In this document: positions 25,712 to 33,746 of the stretch, in pieces
How the letters are laid out: every line of letters starts with the position of its first letter
How positions within the stretch are numbered: the first letter of the stretch is position 1
Assembly (NCBI RefSeq): GCF_017573505.1
Contig: NZ_JAGEOJ010000005.1
Span: forward strand, 310,001-374,000
Length of the DNA stretch: 64,000 bases
Direction of reading: 5' to 3'
Source: Actinomadura barringtoniae
GTDB lineage: Bacteria; Actinomycetota; Actinomycetes; Streptosporangiales; Streptosporangiaceae
Position numbers and translations under genes: made by a program
Notes under the pieces: generated by a model
Told to the model about the DNA's origin: nothing
Databases searched by the model: none
Seen by the model: only the letters and a program-made list of their open reading frames with translations

Positions 25712-26817
25712 CGCTCTCGCCGCTCGACGACTACCCGATCCATCAGGCGCCGGAGGTCATGCGGCATCCCGCGACGTCGGACCGGAACTTCTACGACCGC
25801 TACTACTTCAACGTGCACGGGTGCTCGGACGAGCTGATGATGCTGATCGGGGTCGGGCAGTACCCGAACCTGGGCGTCACCGACGCGTTCGCGGTGGTGC
25901 GGCGCGGCCCGATCCACAAGGTGGTGCGGGCCTCGCGCGAGCTGGGCGCGGACCGGATGGACACCAACGTGGGGCCGTTCCACGTCGAGGTGATCGAGGG
26001 CCTGAAGAAGCTGCGGGTGACGCTGGACGAGAGCGAGCACGGGCTGACGTTCGACCTCACGTGGGAGGGCGCGATCCCCGCGCAGCTGGAGCCGCGGCAC
26101 TACCTGCGGTGGCAGGAACGGCTGATGTTCAACTCGCAGCGGCTCGCGCAGACCGGCTACTGGACGGGCTGGATCGAGATCGACGGCGAGCGGATCGAGG
26201 TCACGCCGGACCGCTGGTGGGGCTCGCGGGACCGCTCGTGGGGCATCCGGCCGGTGGGCGAGCCCGAGCCGCCCGGCATCCAGGTCAAGAACGCGGGAAC
26301 GTTCTACTGGCTGTACGCGCCGATCCAGTTCGCGGACCACTCGATCCTGTGCATCATGCAGGAGGACGAGAAGGGGCGCCGGGTGCTGGAGGAGGCCATC
26401 CGGGTCTGGCCCGACGAGTCGCGGGAGCCGGAGTTCCTCGGCCGCCCCGAATATCACCCGGTCTACGTGGAGGGGACGCGCGACGTCTCGACCGCGACGA
26501 TCGCGTTCAGCCCGCCGGGCGGCAAGCCGTTCGAGGTCCGCGCCACCCCGCTCGTGCCGCTGCACCTGATGGTCGGCACCGGCTACGGCCTGGAGCCCGA
26601 CTGGAAGCACGGCATGTACCAGGGGCCCGACCTGAAGGTGCAGGGCGTCACCTACGACGCGCGCAAGGAAGAGGACGCGGCGCGGATGTGGGGCATGGTC
26701 GACGCGGCGGCGCGCTACGAGTACCTGGACGGCGCCGCGCCCACGGGCGTCGACACCGGCTATGGGCTGTTCGAGTACTGGGCGCTCGGACCCCACCCGA
26801 GCTTCGACGGGGGCTGA
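25708..26817 (+). CDS. Lipocalin-like (AttH/CrtC-type, DUF7065-like) protein
   Basis: 369 residues; GTG 25708 overlaps the upstream stop (GTGA). There is no signal peptide. The sequence is rich in aromatic beta-strands, with RWWGSRDRSWGIRPVG, HYLRWQERLMFNSQR and GQYPNLGVTDAFAVV, the pattern I associate with AttH/carotenoid-hydratase-type double lipocalin proteins in actinobacteria. A fatty or steroid ligand is plausible. The function is not established and this assignment is by eye. It is translationally coupled to the phosphotransferase, a pairing I recall from related genomes. Confidence 0.7.
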   Translation: MTLSPLDDYPIHQAPEVMRHPATSDRNFYDRYYFNVHGCSDELMMLIGVGQYPNLGVTDAFAVVRRGPIHKVVRASRELGADRMDTNVGPFHVEVIEGLKKLRVTLDESEHGLTFDLTWEGAIPAQLEPRHYLRWQERLMFNSQRLAQTGYWTGWIEIDGERIEVTPDRWWGSRDRSWGIRPVGEPEPPGIQVKNAGTFYWLYAPIQFADHSILCIMQEDEKGRRVLEEAIRVWPDESREPEFLGRPEYHPVYVEGTRDVSTATIAFSPPGGKPFEVRATPLVPLHLMVGTGYGLEPDWKHGMYQGPDLKVQGVTYDARKEEDAARMWGMVDAAARYEYLDGAAPTGVDTGYGLFEYWALGPHPSFDGG

Positions 26818-26818
26818 G

Positions 26819-27019
26819 TCAGCGAACGGCGAGGACGAAGGCGAGGATCGCCAGGCCGAAGGCCACGGTGGTGAGGATCCCGAAGGCGGCGATCACCACG
26901 CAGGCCAGCCCCTTGGGCTGGTCGCGCCACGTGCCGTAGTGATCGCGCACCTGCTGGTCCAGCTCCTCCCGTGACGGCCGGTCGGTGTCGGGCGGCTGGT
27001 CGTCCCCGGCATCGGTCAC
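26819..27019 (-). CDS. Small single- or double-pass membrane protein, 66 residues
   Basis: From GTG 27019: an acidic N-terminus (TDAGDDQPPDTDRPSREELDQQ), then WRDQPKGL and a hydrophobic stretch of about 28 residues (ACVVIAAFGILTTVAFGLAILAF). No known domain. The ribosome binding site is weak, so the start is tentative. It ends one base after the convergent lipocalin-like gene. Confidence 0.6.
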   Translation of the reverse strand: MTDAGDDQPPDTDRPSREELDQQVRDHYGTWRDQPKGLACVVIAAFGILTTVAFGLAILAFVLAVR

Positions 27020-27155
27020 GGGACCAGTTTCGCAGCACGGAGCCGCGGTGCGCTGGGCACCACCACGAATCCAGCGCACCGCGGCCCACGTTTCTCTGGC
27101 GGAGCGGCCACTAGCGGATGCGGCCGCTACACGTCGAGTCGTCTCGGCGCCGCGA

Positions 27156-27455
27156 TCAGGTGGCGGCGGGCTGGCCGCCTTCGGCGATGGTGAACGCCAC
27201 GTCGCCCTGCTGGTCGACCTCGGCGTCCAGGGTCTTGTCGTCGAGCAGCGTGGCGACGTTCGATTCGAGGTAGACGCGGGCGCCCTCCTCCTCGACGATC
27301 TGGTCACCGGCCTCGGGGGACGACGCGACCGACAGGCGCAGCGCGTCGGAGCCGTCGTTCCCCGGCTCGATACGGATACCGGTCTCCGGCGGCAGTTCCG
27401 GGTTGGCGGTGACGGTACGGATCACCTGGACAGCGCCGCTGGTGAGGGTGAGCAC
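27156..27455 (-). CDS. HesB/IscA-like protein without cysteines
   Basis: 99 residues from GTG 27455, with GGAGGAG six bases upstream. The pattern LTLTSGAVQVIRTVTANP, then GIRIEPG, GDQIVEEEGARVYLES and ATLLDDKTLDAEV follows the A-type Fe-S carrier fold (PF01521). True IscA/HesB proteins bind iron or clusters through three Cys; this one has none at all. Such Cys-less versions recur in actinobacteria, often misnamed adhesin. It is probably a structural relative with another job. Monocistronic. Confidence 0.8.
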   Translation of the reverse strand: MLTLTSGAVQVIRTVTANPELPPETGIRIEPGNDGSDALRLSVASSPEAGDQIVEEEGARVYLESNVATLLDDKTLDAEVDQQGDVAFTIAEGGQPAAT

Positions 27456-27591
27456 GATCAGCTCCTCCGATGGGTTTCTCGATGTCAGAGCTCGGACCTG
27501 CCCCACCCTCCCCGGGAATCACGCATGTAAACATCGACTACAGAACGTTCCAGGCAAGCACCGGCCGTCCCGGGTCAACGCGAGGTAAAGA

Positions 27592-28548
27592 TCACGAGGT
27601 GGGGGCGAGGGCGCGGACCGCGTCCAGCGGGGACAGGCCGCCGCCCGGAACGATCGCCAGCACCGGCGTGGTCAGCCCGTTGTCCACGTACTCGCGCACG
27701 CGGGCGACGCAGTCCTCGGGCGAGCCGTGCACGATGAGATCGTCGACGACCTCGTCCGGGATGACCTCCAGCGCCTTCTTGCGGTCGCCGGCCGCCCACG
27801 CGTCGTTCATCGGCTTGAGGGCCTCGCCGCGGCCGAGCCACTCGTGGAAGGCCCGGTAGACCGGGACGGTCATGTACGCGGCGATCATCCAGCGGCCGAT
27901 CGCGCGCGCCTCGGCGGCGTCGCCCGTCGGGCAGACGAACAGCCGCGCGATCAGCTCGGGGTCCTCGCCGAGCTCGCCGCGCACGGTACGGACGTCGTGC
28001 GGCGCCAGCCAGTTGGTGATCGCGCCGTCGGCCTCGCGCGCCGCCAGCCGCAGCATGCCGGGCCGCAGCGCCGCGAGCACGATCGGGGGCGGGGTCTCGG
28101 GCGCCTTCTCCAGCTTGAAGCCCTTGACGGTGAAGGTGTCGTACTCCTGCTTGACCTTCTCGCCGGTGAGCGCGGTCCGCAGGAAGCGCAGGGTGTCGCG
28201 TACGCGCTTGTAGGGCTCCTCGAACGGGATGCCGTTCCAGCGTTCGACGATGGTGTCGGAGGAGGTGCCGATGCCCATCACGAACCGGCCGGGGGCCAGG
28301 TCGGCCAGCGTCGCGGTCTGCTGGGCGAGCAGGCCCGGGCCGCGCGTGTAGACCGGCACGATCGCAGGGCCGAGGCGCAGGCTCGGCGCCCACTGCGAGG
28401 CGAGGGCCAGCGGGGTGAACGCGTCGGTGCCGTTGGTCTCGGCCGACCACGCGTCGGTGTAGCCCAGGTCGGGCAGCTCGGAGATGATCTGCTGGTGCTC
28501 GGCCAGCGGAACGCCGGTCAGCGGAATGGTCAGACCCCAGCGGGACAT
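27592..28548 (-). CDS. LLM-class (probably F420-dependent) oxidoreductase
   Basis: 318 residues. Luciferase-like monooxygenase fold: GLTIPLTGVPLAEHQ at the start, LGYTDAWSAETNGTDAF, LGPAIVPVYTRGPGLLAQQ, ATLADLAPGRFVMGIGTSSD. The length and the LAPGRF-x-MGIG pattern are typical of F420-using actinobacterial members. It should transfer hydride to or from a small organic substrate in the cytoplasm. It lies 34 bases downstream of the SDR gene on the same strand, probably in one operon. Confidence 0.9.
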   Translation of the reverse strand: MSRWGLTIPLTGVPLAEHQQIISELPDLGYTDAWSAETNGTDAFTPLALASQWAPSLRLGPAIVPVYTRGPGLLAQQTATLADLAPGRFVMGIGTSSDTIVERWNGIPFEEPYKRVRDTLRFLRTALTGEKVKQEYDTFTVKGFKLEKAPETPPPIVLAALRPGMLRLAAREADGAITNWLAPHDVRTVRGELGEDPELIARLFVCPTGDAAEARAIGRWMIAAYMTVPVYRAFHEWLGRGEALKPMNDAWAAGDRKKALEVIPDEVVDDLIVHGSPEDCVARVREYVDNGLTTPVLAIVPGGGLSPLDAVRALAPTS

Positions 28549-28582
28549 GCGCGCTCTCCTCTTCCTCTTCTGGCTGATGCGG

Positions 28583-29350
28583 TCAGGCGATGGAGGGACG
28601 GATGACGGCGCCGCCGTCGACGACCATGGTCTGCCCGGTCATCCACGAGGCGGTGTCGCCGGCCAGGAAGACGGCGGCGTTGGCGATGTCCTCGGGCTCG
28701 CCGATGCGGCCGAGCGGCATGTACTTGCTGATCTGCTCCTCGTTGTTCTCCCACAGGGCGCGGGCGAGGGCGGTCTTCACCAGGCCGGGCGCGATGCAGT
28801 TGACCCGCGCCTTCGGCGCGAGCTCCATCGCGAACTGCCGGGTGATGTGGATGACGGCGGCCTTGGTGGCGTTGTAGTAGCCGATGCCGTGCTCGGTGAC
28901 CAGGCCGCCGACCGAGGCGATGTTGATGATCGAGCCGCCGCGCTCCCGCATGGACTTCTTCCAGGCCAGCTGGGTCCACTGGACGACCGCGAACTGGTTG
29001 ACCTGCACGGTCTTCTCGGCTGCGGCGGGTTCGATGTCGACCATGGAGCCGAAGTGCGGGCTGGTGCCGGCGTTGTTGATCAGTACGTCCACGCCGCCGA
29101 ACTCGGCGATCGCGGCGTCGAAGCACGCGGCGGCCTGCTCGGCGTCGCCCACGTGCGCGGCCTTGGCGAGCACGCCGACCTCGGGGTGGGCGGCGCGGAG
29201 CTCCGCGGCGACCTCGTCCAGCGCCTCCTGCTTGCGCGAGGACAGCACGACGTTGGCCCCCTCGGCGGCCAGGCCGGCGGCGATCGCCTTGCCGATGCCC
29301 CGCGAGCCGCCCGTGATCAAGGCGGTCTTGCCCTGCAGTCCAGTCCGCAT
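28583..29350 (-). CDS. Short-chain dehydrogenase/reductase
   Basis: 255 residues from ATG 29350 behind GGAGGAG; a GTG six bases upstream is too close to that site. Classical SDR: cofactor loop TGGSRGIGKA, NNAG, Ser in INIASVGG, catalytic YNATK, and a C-terminal SWMTGQTMVVDGG. It reduces or oxidises a hydroxy/keto group with NAD(P). It heads the SDR-LLM operon, with a TetR-type palindrome (29416-29429) about 70 bases upstream. Confidence 0.93.
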   Translation of the reverse strand: MRTGLQGKTALITGGSRGIGKAIAAGLAAEGANVVLSSRKQEALDEVAAELRAAHPEVGVLAKAAHVGDAEQAAACFDAAIAEFGGVDVLINNAGTSPHFGSMVDIEPAAAEKTVQVNQFAVVQWTQLAWKKSMRERGGSIINIASVGGLVTEHGIGYYNATKAAVIHITRQFAMELAPKARVNCIAPGLVKTALARALWENNEEQISKYMPLGRIGEPEDIANAAVFLAGDTASWMTGQTMVVDGGAVIRPSIA

Positions 29351-29415
29351 TCCCACTCCTCCGCTGTCCGAGATCGCGCCATCAGAATCCGGCTCGGTTT
29401 CACTGTATCGAAGTG

Positions 29416-29429
29416 ACTGACGAGTCAGT
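29416..29429. promoter_or_regulatory. TetR-type operator upstream of the SDR-LLM operon
   Basis: ACTGAC-GA-GTCAGT is a perfect 6-2-6 inverted repeat overlapping the stop of the LysR gene. On the minus strand a TACAGT lies just downstream (about 29402-29407) as a possible -10. The core equals that of the operator at 33709-33732. Confidence 0.55.
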
Positions 29430-30336
29430 TATCTCGCTCCCGACATTGCGACCGGCCGACGACGAACCGCCGGAAGGCCTCCACCGCGGGCGGTCTGGTC
29501 CGTACGGACACCCAGGTCAGCCCGATCGTGCGGACCGCGCCGCGGTCGGCCAGCGCCACATGGTGAACGCCCGGGACCTCGTCGGCATGATCACCGTGGA
29601 GCGGTGCCACCAGCGCGACGCCCAGCCCCGCCGCGACCAGCCCCCGCACGGTCTGCAGCTCCTCCCCCTCGAACGCGATCCGCGGCCGGAACCCGGCCTC
29701 GGCCGCCAGCCGCTCCAGGATCGCCCGCAGCCCGCCGCCCTGCCGGATCCCGATGAACGTCTCGTCCGCCAGCTCGTTCACCCTCACCCGCTTCCGCCGC
29801 GCCAGCCGGTGGTCGGCGGGCACCGCCAGCTGAAGCCGCTCGGTCACCAGCGGCGCCCACTCCAGCTCGGGGCCCTGCGGGCGCGGGCTGGAGATCGCCA
29901 GATCCGCCCGGCCGCTCCGGACGGCCGTCTCGATCAGATCGTTCCCGCCCTGGATCAGCCGGAACGTCACCCGCGGATGGTCGCGCCGGAACGCCCCGAG
30001 CAGCTCGGGGACCAGCCCGGCGCCCTGGGTGTGCAGGAACGCCAGCGCGACCTCGCCGCTCTCGGGGTCGGTGGCCTGCGCGAGCGCGCGGCGGGCGGAC
30101 TCCTCCTCGGCGACCAGGCGGTGGGCGTGCTCGACGAACACCTCGCCGTACCGGCTCAGCCGCACGCCGCGCCCCTCCCGATCGAACAGCGGCACGTCCA
30201 GCTCGGCCTCCAGCCGGGCGATCGCGCGCGACAGCCCGGGCTGTGAGATGCGCAGTTCCTCGGCGGCGTTGGTCACATGCCCGAGCTCGGCCACCGCCAG
30301 GAACCAGCGCACGGTCTCCAGATCCATGGCTTTCAT
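29425..30336 (-). CDS. LysR-family transcriptional regulator
   Basis: About 303 residues; ATG 30336 or 30327 are both plausible, without a strong binding site. N-terminal winged helix-turn-helix: LETVRWFLAVAELGHVTNAAEELRIS then QPGLSRAIARLEAELDVPLFDR. The effector domain contains VRSGRADLAISSP and LQLAVPADHRLA. It diverges from the MFS gene with only about 40 bases between starts, the usual layout for a LysR protein controlling its neighbour and itself. The effector is unknown. Confidence 0.92.
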   Translation of the reverse strand: MKAMDLETVRWFLAVAELGHVTNAAEELRISQPGLSRAIARLEAELDVPLFDREGRGVRLSRYGEVFVEHAHRLVAEEESARRALAQATDPESGEVALAFLHTQGAGLVPELLGAFRRDHPRVTFRLIQGGNDLIETAVRSGRADLAISSPRPQGPELEWAPLVTERLQLAVPADHRLARRKRVRVNELADETFIGIRQGGGLRAILERLAAEAGFRPRIAFEGEELQTVRGLVAAGLGVALVAPLHGDHADEVPGVHHVALADRGAVRTIGLTWVSVRTRPPAVEAFRRFVVGRSQCRERDN

Positions 30337-30378
30337 GCTAGTCACGCATCAGTTTGAGAAAAGAGATTCATTGGACGC

Positions 30379-31632
30379 ATGAGGTGTGGTGGATCGAACC
30401 TGGACGTCATGGTCGCCCTCACCCCCGCCCCCGCCCCCGCCACCGAGGCCGAACGCCACCGGCTCGGCTCCCCCGGACTCCGCCGCGTCAACCTCGCGCT
30501 CTTCGCCGCCGGGCTGACCACGTTCATCTCGCTCTACTGCGCGCAGGCGCTGCTTCCCGAACTGTCGGGCGACCTCAGCGTCTCGCCGTCGCAGGCCAGC
30601 CTGCTGGTCTCGCTGGCCACCGGCGCGCTGGCGCTGGCGATCATCCCGGTGAGCTCGCTGTCGGAACGGTACGGGCGGACCCGCGTGATGCTGGTGTCCT
30701 CGTTCGCGTCGGTCGCGGTCGGGCTGCTGCTGCCGCTGTGCCCCACGTTCACCGCGCTGGCGGTCGTCCGGGCCGCGCAGGGCGTGGCGCTGGCCGGGGT
30801 GCCGGCGGTCGCGATGGCCTACCTGGCCGAGGAGGTGCACCCCTCGTCGCTGGGCGGCGCGATGGGGCGGTACGTGGCGGGGACGGCGATCGGCGGCGTG
30901 CTCGGGCGGGTCATTCCGGCGCTGGTGACCGACGTGGCGGGCTGGCGGTGGGCGTTCGCGGCGACGGGCCTGGTCACGCTCGGGTTCACGGTCCTGTTCT
31001 GGGCGCTGCTGCCGCCGTCGCGGTTCTTCGCGCCGGGCCGGGCCGACCACCGGGCGCTGCGCACGCACCTGCGCGAGCCTGGGCTGCGGCGGCTCTACCT
31101 GACGGCGCTGGTATTGATGGGCGGCTTCGTGACCGTCTTCAACTTCCTACCGTTCCGGCTGCTGGAGGCGCCGTTCAGCCTGCCGCAGGGCGTGGTCGGG
31201 CTGATCGCGGTGACCAACCTGGCGGGATCGTTCTCCTCCGCGCGGGCCGGGATGCTGGCCGACCGGTTCGGGCGGCGGCCGGTGCTGCTCGGCGCGGTCC
31301 TGCTGGCGGCGACCGGGCTGGCGCTGATGTTCCCGGCGTCGCTGCCGCTGGTGGCCGCCGGGCTGCTGATGTTCACGTGCGGCTTCATGGCGGCGCACGC
31401 GGTGGCCAGCGGCTGGGTCGGGGCGCTCGCCTCCTCCGGCCGCGCCCAGGCCTCGGCGCTCTACCTCTTCTCCTACTACATGGGCAGCAGCGTCGGCGGT
31501 TCTATGGGCGGCGTCGCCTACGACCGGACGCACTGGGCCGGTACGGGGCTCTATGTGCTCGCGCTGCTGGCGGTCGCGGTGGTGGCCGCCCTTGATTTGA
31601 ACGGTCGCTTGGTTGGTAAGCTACGCGGGTGA
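30379..31632 (+). CDS. MFS transporter (YnfM/multidrug type)
   Basis: 417 residues (ATG 30379; ATG 30409 is an alternative). Twelve hydrophobic segments. The first loop motif is PVSSLSERYGRTRVML, and a duplicated loop motif ADRFGRRPVLLG opens the second half. After TM4 comes GVPAVAMAYLAEEVHP, typical of YnfM-like efflux carriers. It likely exports a small compound under the divergent LysR regulator. Its stop overlaps the GTG of the DUF35 gene (GTGA, 31629-31632), so it may also be transcribed with the DUF35-thiolase genes. Confidence 0.9.
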   Translation: MRCGGSNLDVMVALTPAPAPATEAERHRLGSPGLRRVNLALFAAGLTTFISLYCAQALLPELSGDLSVSPSQASLLVSLATGALALAIIPVSSLSERYGRTRVMLVSSFASVAVGLLLPLCPTFTALAVVRAAQGVALAGVPAVAMAYLAEEVHPSSLGGAMGRYVAGTAIGGVLGRVIPALVTDVAGWRWAFAATGLVTLGFTVLFWALLPPSRFFAPGRADHRALRTHLREPGLRRLYLTALVLMGGFVTVFNFLPFRLLEAPFSLPQGVVGLIAVTNLAGSFSSARAGMLADRFGRRPVLLGAVLLAATGLALMFPASLPLVAAGLLMFTCGFMAAHAVASGWVGALASSGRAQASALYLFSYYMGSSVGGSMGGVAYDRTHWAGTGLYVLALLAVAVVAALDLNGRLVGKLRG

Positions 31633-32066
31633 GCACTCCACGTCGGCCCGCCATCGAGGGCTGGTTCAGGACCGATGACGGCGGGACCCGGCTGCTCGGG
31701 ACCCGCTGCTCGTCCTGCGGCACCCCTTACTTCCCCCGCAACGAACTGGCCTGCCGCAACCCCGGCTGCACCGGCCCCAAGGATGGCTCGGAGCTGCAGG
31801 AGTACGCGTTCTCCAGCCGCGGCACGGTCTGGTCGTACGCCGACGCGCGCTACCAGCCGCCCCCGCCCTACGTCTCCCCCGAACCGTTCGTGCCGTACGC
31901 CATCGCGGCGGTGGAGCTGACCGAGGAGCGCATCGTCGTGCTCGGCCAGGCCACGGTCGGCGTCGAGGACCTCGAGGTCGGCATGCCGGTCGAGCTCACC
32001 GAGGACACGCTCTACGAGGACGACGAGGCGACCTACACGGTGTGGAAGTGGAGGCCGGTGCAGTGA
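31629..32066 (+). CDS. DUF35 OB-fold/zinc-ribbon acyl-CoA-binding protein
   Basis: 145 residues; GTG 31629 overlaps the MFS stop. A rubredoxin-like zinc ribbon near the N-terminus (CSSCGTPYFPRNELACRNPGC) is followed by an OB fold (SSRGTVWSYADARY, YAIAAVELTEERIVVLGQ). DUF35 proteins act with thiolase-fold partners, delivering or stabilising CoA substrates; the steroid side-chain aldolase Ltp2-DUF35 is the studied case. The next gene is such a partner, overlapping by four bases (GTGA). Confidence 0.92.
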   Translation: MSTPRRPAIEGWFRTDDGGTRLLGTRCSSCGTPYFPRNELACRNPGCTGPKDGSELQEYAFSSRGTVWSYADARYQPPPPYVSPEPFVPYAIAAVELTEERIVVLGQATVGVEDLEVGMPVELTEDTLYEDDEATYTVWKWRPVQ

Positions 32067-33253
32067 CCGACGACATCGCCGTCCTGGGTGCGGGCATGCA
32101 CCCGTGGGGCAAGTGGGGCCGCAACTTCGTGGAGTACGGCCTGGCGGCGGCGCGCGCCGCGCTGGCCGACGCGGGCCTGTCCTGGCCGGACGTCCAGTAC
32201 GTCGCGGGCGCCGACACGATCCGCAACGGCTACCCGGGCTTCATCGCGGGCGCGACGTTCGCCCAGGCGCTCGGCTGGTCGGGCGCCCGCGTCTCCAGCT
32301 CGTACGCCGCCTGCGCGTCCGGCGCCCAGGCGATCGGCAACGCCCGCGCGCAGATCCTCGCCGGGCTGTGCGACGTCGCGCTGGTGGTGGGCGCCGACGC
32401 CGCGCCCAAGGGGTTCTTCAAGCCGGTCGGCGGCGATCGCCCCGACGACCCGGACTGGCTGCGGTTCCGCCTGCTCGGCGCCACCAACCCGATCTACTTC
32501 GCGCTCGCCGCGCGCCGCCGGATGGCGCTGCACGGCGCGACCCTCGACGACTTCGCGGCCGTCAAGGTCAAGAACGCCCGGCACGGCCTGTCCAACCCGA
32601 ACGCGCGCTACCGCAAGGAGGTCACGGCCGAGGACGTCCGCGAGTCGGCCGTCGTCGCCGACCCGCTGCGGCTGCTGGACATCTGCGCGACCAGCGACGG
32701 CGGCGCGGCCATCGTGCTGACCTCGATGGACTTCGCCCGCCGGCACGGCGTCACCGACCCGGTGCGCATCCCGGCGCTGTCCACGGTCACGCCGACGTTC
32801 CCCAAGACCGTGATCGACCTGCCCGACTTCGCCACCGACTCGGCGATGACCGTTCCGCCGCCCGACGTGCCGTTCCGTTCGGCGCTGCCGCAGGCGGCGT
32901 ACGAGGAGGCCGGGATCGGGCCCGAGGACCTGTCGGTGGCCGAGGTCTACGACCTGTCGACCGCGCTCGAACTGGACTGGTACGAGGACATCGGCCTGTG
33001 CGAGGTCGGCGGCGCCGAGGACCTGCTCCGCTCGGGCGCGACCGCGATCGGGGGCCGCATCCCGGTCAACCCGTCGGGCGGGCTGGCCTGCTTCGGCGAG
33101 GCCATCCCGGCGCAGGCGATCGCGCAGGTCTGCGAACTCACCTGGCAGCTGCGCGGCCAGGCCGAGGGCCGTCAGGTCGAGAACGCCCGTACCGGCATCG
33201 CCGTCAACCAGGGCCTGTTCGGCCACGGCTCGGCGATCATCACCGTCCGCTAG
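32063..33253 (+). CDS. Thiolase-fold protein with Cys (lipid-transfer/acetyltransferase type)
   Basis: 396 residues from GTG 32063 (overlaps the DUF35 stop). Thiolase N-domain: IAVLGAGMHPWGKWG, ALADAGLSWPDVQYV, then SSYAACASGAQAIG with Cys at the nucleophile position, and VALVVGADAAPKGF. The C-domain has PEDLSVAEVYDLSTA and VNPSGGLACFGEAIPA. It likely forms a complex with the DUF35 protein and cleaves or condenses an acyl-CoA. Among the three thiolase-fold proteins in this window it is the only one keeping the classical Cys. It converges on the DoxX gene with a 14-base overlap. Confidence 0.9.
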   Translation: MTDDIAVLGAGMHPWGKWGRNFVEYGLAAARAALADAGLSWPDVQYVAGADTIRNGYPGFIAGATFAQALGWSGARVSSSYAACASGAQAIGNARAQILAGLCDVALVVGADAAPKGFFKPVGGDRPDDPDWLRFRLLGATNPIYFALAARRRMALHGATLDDFAAVKVKNARHGLSNPNARYRKEVTAEDVRESAVVADPLRLLDICATSDGGAAIVLTSMDFARRHGVTDPVRIPALSTVTPTFPKTVIDLPDFATDSAMTVPPPDVPFRSALPQAAYEEAGIGPEDLSVAEVYDLSTALELDWYEDIGLCEVGGAEDLLRSGATAIGGRIPVNPSGGLACFGEAIPAQAIAQVCELTWQLRGQAEGRQVENARTGIAVNQGLFGHGSAIITVR

Positions 33254-33608
33254 CGACCTTCAAGGCCCACGCCACGAGCGGCACCTGCACGGGCAGGCGC
33301 GCGTACACCCCTGCCTTGAGCGGCAGCGGCTTGTCGCGCCAGTCCCGTGCCATCTTCACGTTCGCCGGGAAGACCGCGACGAACAGGGCGGCGGTAGCGA
33401 GCGCGCCCTTGCGGCGTGTCTTCGGGTTGGCGACCAGGGCGGCGCACGCCAGCTCGGCCACGCCGCTCAGGTAGGTCCACGTGCGCGCCTTGCCGGGCAG
33501 CTGCTCGGGAACGATCGCGTCATAGGGCTTGGGCAGCACGAAGTGCGTGACGCCCGCAGATGCCATGAGCACGGCCAGGTTCCGGGCCGCCCGGGACGAT
33601 TCCGTCAT
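33240..33608 (-). CDS. DoxX-like small membrane protein
   Basis: 122 residues and four hydrophobic segments (NLAVLMASAGVTHFVLP; YLSGVAELACAALVA; LATAALFVAVFPANV; PLVAWALKVASG). THFVLP, AELACAALV and FPANVKMARD are typical of DoxX/DUF4267-like proteins. A cytoplasmic-membrane protein of uncertain redox-linked role. Its last 14 bases are antisense to the end of the thiolase gene. Confidence 0.85.
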   Translation of the reverse strand: MTESSRAARNLAVLMASAGVTHFVLPKPYDAIVPEQLPGKARTWTYLSGVAELACAALVANPKTRRKGALATAALFVAVFPANVKMARDWRDKPLPLKAGVYARLPVQVPLVAWALKVASGR

Positions 33609-33627
33609 GCGCAGAGTCTGCCATATG

Positions 33628-33640
33628 AGACCGAAGGTCT
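33628..33640. promoter_or_regulatory. Small inverted repeat upstream of the DoxX gene
   Basis: AGACC-GAA-GGTCT, perfect 5-3-5, lies 20 bases upstream of the minus-strand ATG at 33608. A possible operator; short enough to be chance. Confidence 0.25.
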
Positions 33641-33708
33641 AATAGAGCGCCCGACGTGGCGGACCTCACCACCGGGCGCGGTATCGATCCGGGTCATGCG
33701 GACGTAAA

Positions 33709-33732
33709 TTTAGACTGACCAGTCAGTCTAAA
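33709..33732. promoter_or_regulatory. TetR operator of the ABC-YhgE-TetR operon
   Basis: An inverted repeat with 11-base arms (TTTAGACTGAC at 33709-33719; its complement at 33722-33732) around CA. It ends 14 bases before the ATG of the ATPase gene. Perfect symmetry, AT-rich ends and the site just ahead of an operon whose last gene is a TetR regulator make autorepression very likely. Confidence 0.85.
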
Positions 33733-33746
33733 AATGAGGTCGGAAC

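Noticed and set aside
31597..31628. TTGAAC...TAAGCT and CGCTTGGTT as a promoter/operator for the DUF35 gene
   Set aside because: Spacing is wrong for a -35/-10 pair and only half of a palindrome is present; the MFS overlap suggests read-through instead.
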